Positions 32,563 to 35,384 of a stretch of 35,384 nt of DNA are shown here, piece by piece (position 1 is the stretch's first letter; every line of letters begins with the position of its first letter). This DNA comes from Mycobacterium sp. PS03-16 (GTDB taxonomy: Bacteria > Actinomycetota > Actinomycetes > Mycobacteriales > Mycobacteriaceae). The stretch is taken from positions 1 to 35,384 of the forward strand of contig NZ_SPQO01000043.1 of assembly GCF_004570325.1 (NCBI RefSeq), read 5' to 3'. The notes beneath the pieces were generated by a model. It worked only from the letters and a program-made list of their open reading frames with translations. It ran no database searches and had not been told where the DNA came from. A program made the position numbers and the translations under genes.

Positions 32563-33759
32563 GTGACCGACGTCCCGGCCGACGCGGTCGAAGCACGCCC
32601 GCGCCGGTCGCGGGGGAGATGGCGCCGCACGGCGATCGTCACCACCGTCCTGCTGCTGCTGTTCGGGGTGCCGTGGTGGTCGCTGCTGCTGGCCGGTGCG
32701 GCCTGGCCGACGCCGGTCGTCGTGGTGGGCACCGTGCTGTTCGCCGTCGCGCTGGCCGGGTTGCCGTCGGCGATGATGGCCGGCCACGGCCGCAGGCACG
32801 CCGACGGGGCCGCCGCCATCGGTGACGCGCTGCTCGGCGTGGCCTGGGTGCTGTTCGTCTGGTCGATCCTCGGCCACGTGCTGCGGCTGGTGCTGGCGCT
32901 GGCCGGGGTGGAGGACCCGGTGCGCGCGCGGGTGGTCGCCGTCGCGGTCGTGGCGGTGGCGGCCGGACTGCTGGTGTGGGGCTACGCCGAAGCGATGCGG
33001 GTGCCGCGCGTCAAGGAACTCGACGTCGCGATCGGCGGGCTCGGCCGCGGGCTCGACGGGCTGCGCGTCGCGATGATCACCGATACGCACTACGGGCCCA
33101 TCGACCGGGCGCGCTGGTCGGCGGATGTGGTGGAACGGGTGAACTCGCTCGGCGCCGACGTCGTCTGCCATGTCGGCGACATCGCCGACGGGACGGTCGA
33201 ACGGCGCCTGGGTCAGGCGAGCCCGCTGGCGGCCGTGCGGGCGACGTCGGCCCGGGTCTATGTCACCGGCAACCACGAGTACTTCAGCGAGGCGCAGGGC
33301 TGGCTCGACTACATGGCGAGCATCGGTTGGGACGCGCTGCACAACCGGCACATCGTCGTCGAGCGCGGTGGTGACCGGCTCGTCGTCGCCGGTGTGGACG
33401 ACGCCACCGCCCGCGCGTCGGGGGTGCGCGGGCACGGCGAGAACCTCGACGCCGCGCTGGCGGGCGCGGACCGCAGCCTGCCGGTCCTGCTGCTGGCACA
33501 TCAGCCCAAACAGGTGGCCCACGCCGTGCGCGCCGGGGTGGACCTGCAGATCTCCGGGCACACCCACGGCGGGCAGATCTGGCCGTTCAACTTCCTGGTC
33601 CGGCTGGAACAGCCGGTGGTGCACGGGTTGAGCCGCCACGGCGCGAAGACCCAGCTCTACACCAGCCGCGGCACCGGTTTCTGGGGTCCGCCGTTCCGGG
33701 TGTTCGCGCCCAGTGAGATCACGGTGCTGACGCTGCGCACCGCCGCGATGAGTTCCTGA
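32563..33759 (+). CDS. Membrane-anchored metallophosphoesterase (YkuE/YaeI-like)
   Basis: This 398-residue protein combines an N-terminal membrane part with a calcineurin-like phosphoesterase domain. Four hydrophobic segments lie at roughly 23-45, 48-70, 85-110 and 122-142. The catalytic part then shows all metal motifs: TDTHYG (DxH), GDIADG, GNHEY, LLAHQP and GHTHGGQIWPFN. The family hydrolyses phosphoesters, in some members of lipids such as UDP-diacylglucosamine; substrate here is unknown. The four helices would place the active site next to the membrane. GTG at 32563 is only two bases after accD4, so it is probably read from the mycolate operon. In M. tuberculosis this place is, from memory, taken by an insertion sequence. 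Confidence 0.88.
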   Translation: MTDVPADAVEARPRRSRGRWRRTAIVTTVLLLLFGVPWWSLLLAGAAWPTPVVVVGTVLFAVALAGLPSAMMAGHGRRHADGAAAIGDALLGVAWVLFVWSILGHVLRLVLALAGVEDPVRARVVAVAVVAVAAGLLVWGYAEAMRVPRVKELDVAIGGLGRGLDGLRVAMITDTHYGPIDRARWSADVVERVNSLGADVVCHVGDIADGTVERRLGQASPLAAVRATSARVYVTGNHEYFSEAQGWLDYMASIGWDALHNRHIVVERGGDRLVVAGVDDATARASGVRGHGENLDAALAGADRSLPVLLLAHQPKQVAHAVRAGVDLQISGHTHGGQIWPFNFLVRLEQPVVHGLSRHGAKTQLYTSRGTGFWGPPFRVFAPSEITVLTLRTAAMSS

Positions 33760-33780
33760 CCGGCGCGTGGTCTACCCGGC

Positions 33781-34392
33781 ATGCGAAAGATCATCGCCGG
33801 ACTGTTCATCTCGCTCGACGGCGTCACCGAGGCGCCCGACGAGTGGCACTTCCCGTACTACGACGAGCAGATGGGCGCGGCCGTCGACGCCATGCTCCGG
33901 TCGGCCGACACGATCCTGCTGGGACGCGTCACCTACGACAGCTTCGCCGGTGCGTGGCCGCAGCGGGAACGCGAGGGCGGTGAGGACGCCGACTTCGCCC
34001 GGCGGCTCGGCGACCTGCGCAAGGTCGTGGTGTCCCGGCAGCGGCTCGACTTCGACTGGCGCAACACCGAACAGCTCACCGGTGACCTGATCGAGGCCGT
34101 CACCGCGCTGAAAGGCGAGGCGGGCGGCGACATCTCGATGAGCGGGTCGGTGTCGGTGGTGCGCCGGCTGCTGGCCGCCGGGCTGATCGACGAACTGCAC
34201 CTGCTGGTGCATCCGGTCGCGGTACGCACCGGGGCGCGGCTCTTCGACGACGGCGGCCCGGCGATTCCGCTGCGGCTGCTGTCCTCGCAGGCCTTCCCGA
34301 CCGGGGTGCTCCACCTGGTGTACACGCCGGGCGTGACGCCCGGGTCGGCCGGTTACGACGACGCGAAGGTGCATCTGGCCCGTCAGTCCTGA
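33781..34392 (+). CDS. RibD C-terminal/DHFR-fold reductase-like protein
   Basis: A 203-residue cytosolic protein of the RibD-C family, which shares the dihydrofolate reductase fold. Typical signatures are the opening RKIIAGLFISLDGVTEAPDEW, LLGRVTYDSFAGAWP (near 47-61), SGSVSVVRRLLAAGLIDEL (near 121-139) and HLLVHPVAVRTGARLF (near 140-155). Members bind NADPH, but most have no proven substrate, and the residues needed for true folate reduction are not evident. ATG at 33781 lies 21 bases after the metallophosphoesterase stop, and no clear ribosome site is seen. It could be read through from upstream or be its own unit. The downstream kinase has a separate promoter. Confidence 0.85.
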   Translation: MRKIIAGLFISLDGVTEAPDEWHFPYYDEQMGAAVDAMLRSADTILLGRVTYDSFAGAWPQREREGGEDADFARRLGDLRKVVVSRQRLDFDWRNTEQLTGDLIEAVTALKGEAGGDISMSGSVSVVRRLLAAGLIDELHLLVHPVAVRTGARLFDDGGPAIPLRLLSSQAFPTGVLHLVYTPGVTPGSAGYDDAKVHLARQS

Positions 34393-34417
34393 TCACACCG
34401 GCCGCGGATCCGGCAAC

Positions 34418-34423
34418 TAGGAT
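34418..34423 (+). promoter_or_regulatory. -10 element, probable leaderless promoter of kinase gene
   Basis: TAGGAT fits TANNNT and ends six bases before the ATG at 34430. No ribosome site lies in between. This is one of the cleanest leaderless-type starts in the window. Confidence 0.5.
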
Positions 34424-34429
34424 TCGCCC

Positions 34430-35384
34430 ATGCCGCTCGCGGAAGGTGAGGTGCTCGCCGGGTACACGATCCTGCGCACCCTGGGCCGCGGCGGGATGGG
34501 CGAGGTCTATCTGGCCCAGCATCCGCGATTACCGCGGCGCGACGCGATCAAGGTGCTGCCCGCCGGGGTGTGCGCGGACAGCGAATACCGCCAGCGTTTC
34601 CACCGCGAGGCCGACATCGCCGCGACGCTGTGGCACCCACACGTCGTCACCGTGCACGACCGCGGCGACGTCGACGGGCAGCTGTGGATCGCGATGGACT
34701 ACGTGGAGGGCACCGACGCCGCGCGGCTGCTCACCGAGAAGTATCCGAACGGGATGCCGCCCGACGAGGCGGTGCGCATCATCACCGCGGTGGCCCAGGC
34801 GCTGGACCATGCCCACCAGCGGGGTCTCTACCACCGCGACGTCAAGCCGGCGAACATCCTGATCGCCGATCCCGGCACGCCCGACGAGCGGCCGATGCTC
34901 GCCGACTTCGGCATCGCCCGCCGGGCCGGGGACGCCAGCGGGCTGACCGGCACCGATATGACCGTGGGCACCGTCGCCTACGCCGCACCCGAGCAGTTGC
35001 GCGGCGACGCGATCGACGGCCGGGCCGATCAGTACGCGCTGGCCGCGACGGCGTTCCAATTGCTGACCGGCCGGCCGCCGTTCACCCACACCAACCCGGC
35101 GGTGGTCATCAGTTCCCACCTGACCGCCGATCCGCCGGCGATCGGCACGGTGCGTCCCGAGTTGTCCGGTCTGGGTCCGGTGTTCGAGCGCGCGCTGGCC
35201 AAGGCGCCCGACGACCGCTACGACCGCTGCATCGACTTCGCCCGCGCGCTCGCCCATCACGTCGGCGCCGAGGATGCGGGCGCCGAGACGGTGGCCGCGC
35301 GGCAGGCGCCGTCGGGCGCCAGGCACCGGCACGCCAAACCGCCGCGTGCCCGGTCGCGGCGGCCCTGGGTGCCGCTGGCGGTGG
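34430..35384 (+). CDS. Ser/Thr protein kinase, PknF-like, 3' end beyond window
   Basis: The 318 residues seen cover a complete eukaryotic-type kinase domain. The Gly loop is GRGGMGEVY (19-27), the ATP lysine is K41 (AIKVLP), the catalytic loop is HRDVKPANIL with D137, and the metal-binding DFG has D159. The activation segment runs to GTVAYAAPEQ. After about 285 comes a basic Ala/Arg juxtamembrane stretch, and the last residues (RRPWVPLAV) look like the start of a transmembrane helix, so a receptor kinase is likely. The opening MPLAEGEVLAGYTI and the DYVEGTDAARLL block resemble M. tuberculosis PknF as I recall it. Start ATG at 34430 is supported by the -10 box. The sensor domain is outside the window. 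Confidence 0.93.
   Translation, partial: MPLAEGEVLAGYTILRTLGRGGMGEVYLAQHPRLPRRDAIKVLPAGVCADSEYRQRFHREADIAATLWHPHVVTVHDRGDVDGQLWIAMDYVEGTDAARLLTEKYPNGMPPDEAVRIITAVAQALDHAHQRGLYHRDVKPANILIADPGTPDERPMLADFGIARRAGDASGLTGTDMTVGTVAYAAPEQLRGDAIDGRADQYALAATAFQLLTGRPPFTHTNPAVVISSHLTADPPAIGTVRPELSGLGPVFERALAKAPDDRYDRCIDFARALAHHVGAEDAGAETVAARQAPSGARHRHAKPPRARSRRPWVPLAV

Noticed and set aside
33781..34392. True dihydrofolate reductase (folA/dfrA)
   Set aside because: Opening and central motifs match the RibD C-terminal family, and canonical folate-site residues are not evident.

Overview
The window is GC-rich, gene-dense DNA from a mycobacterium, most likely a rapid grower close to Mycolicibacterium smegmatis. 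It holds the conserved chromosomal block that builds the mycobacterial outer envelope: Erp, UDP-galactopyranose mutase, GlfT2, the UbiA-type DPPR synthase, AftB, antigen 85 proteins, the cutinase-like Rv3802c homologue, FadD32, Pks13 and AccD4. Gene order matches what I recall of the M. tuberculosis region Rv3835 to Rv3799c. The second antigen 85 gene and the DUF732 lipoprotein are what I recall from fast-growing species rather than M. tuberculosis.

Layout. (1) 1-527: an assembly-edge or duplication junction. The first 127 bases exactly repeat 3822-3948 and cut off a septum-formation-type membrane protein read on the minus strand. (2) 656-4484 (+): serS, a DUF5718 protein, a zinc alcohol dehydrogenase and an uncharacterised protein. 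(3) 6360-4481 (-): a metallo-beta-lactamase-fold/Rieske fusion and a small partner. (4) 6512-8888 (+): two PlsC-type acyltransferases and a Cof-type HAD phosphatase. (5) 11539-8889 (-): Erp, then an LGFP-repeat amidase. (6) 11798-18415 (+): glf-glfT2-PAP2-ubiA-aftB, tightly packed or overlapping. (7) 18521-21759 (+): an Ag85C-like paralogue, fbpA and fbpD. (8) 21820-23334 (+): DUF732 lipoprotein and the Rv3802c-like cutinase. (9) 23566-33759 (+): fadD32-pks13-accD4 and a membrane metallophosphoesterase. (10) 33781-35384 (+): a RibD-C/DHFR-fold reductase and a PknF-like Ser/Thr kinase cut by the window end.

How the parts work together. UbiA (with the PAP2 protein as possible phosphatase) supplies decaprenyl-phospho-arabinose precursor, Glf supplies UDP-galactofuranose, GlfT2 builds galactan and AftB caps arabinan. 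AccD4 activates the alpha chain, FadD32 loads the meromycolate, and Pks13 condenses them into the mycolate precursor. Antigen 85 enzymes then move mycolates onto trehalose and arabinogalactan outside the membrane. The window therefore encodes much of one assembly line.

I did not find a clearly new multi-gene system. The items most worth checking are the 127-bp terminal repeat with its implied 3.8-kb serS-bearing loop, six transcription-unit starts that look leaderless, a divergent Ag85C-like protein beside fbpA, an AT-rich 11-bp direct repeat in front of fadD32, a 14-codon open frame coupled between the PAP2 gene and ubiA, and the little-studied Rieske/MBL pair. No tRNA, rRNA, CRISPR array, insertion sequence or phage gene was seen. 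No gene-free stretch exceeds 300 bases; the longest is the 258-base erp/glf divergent region.
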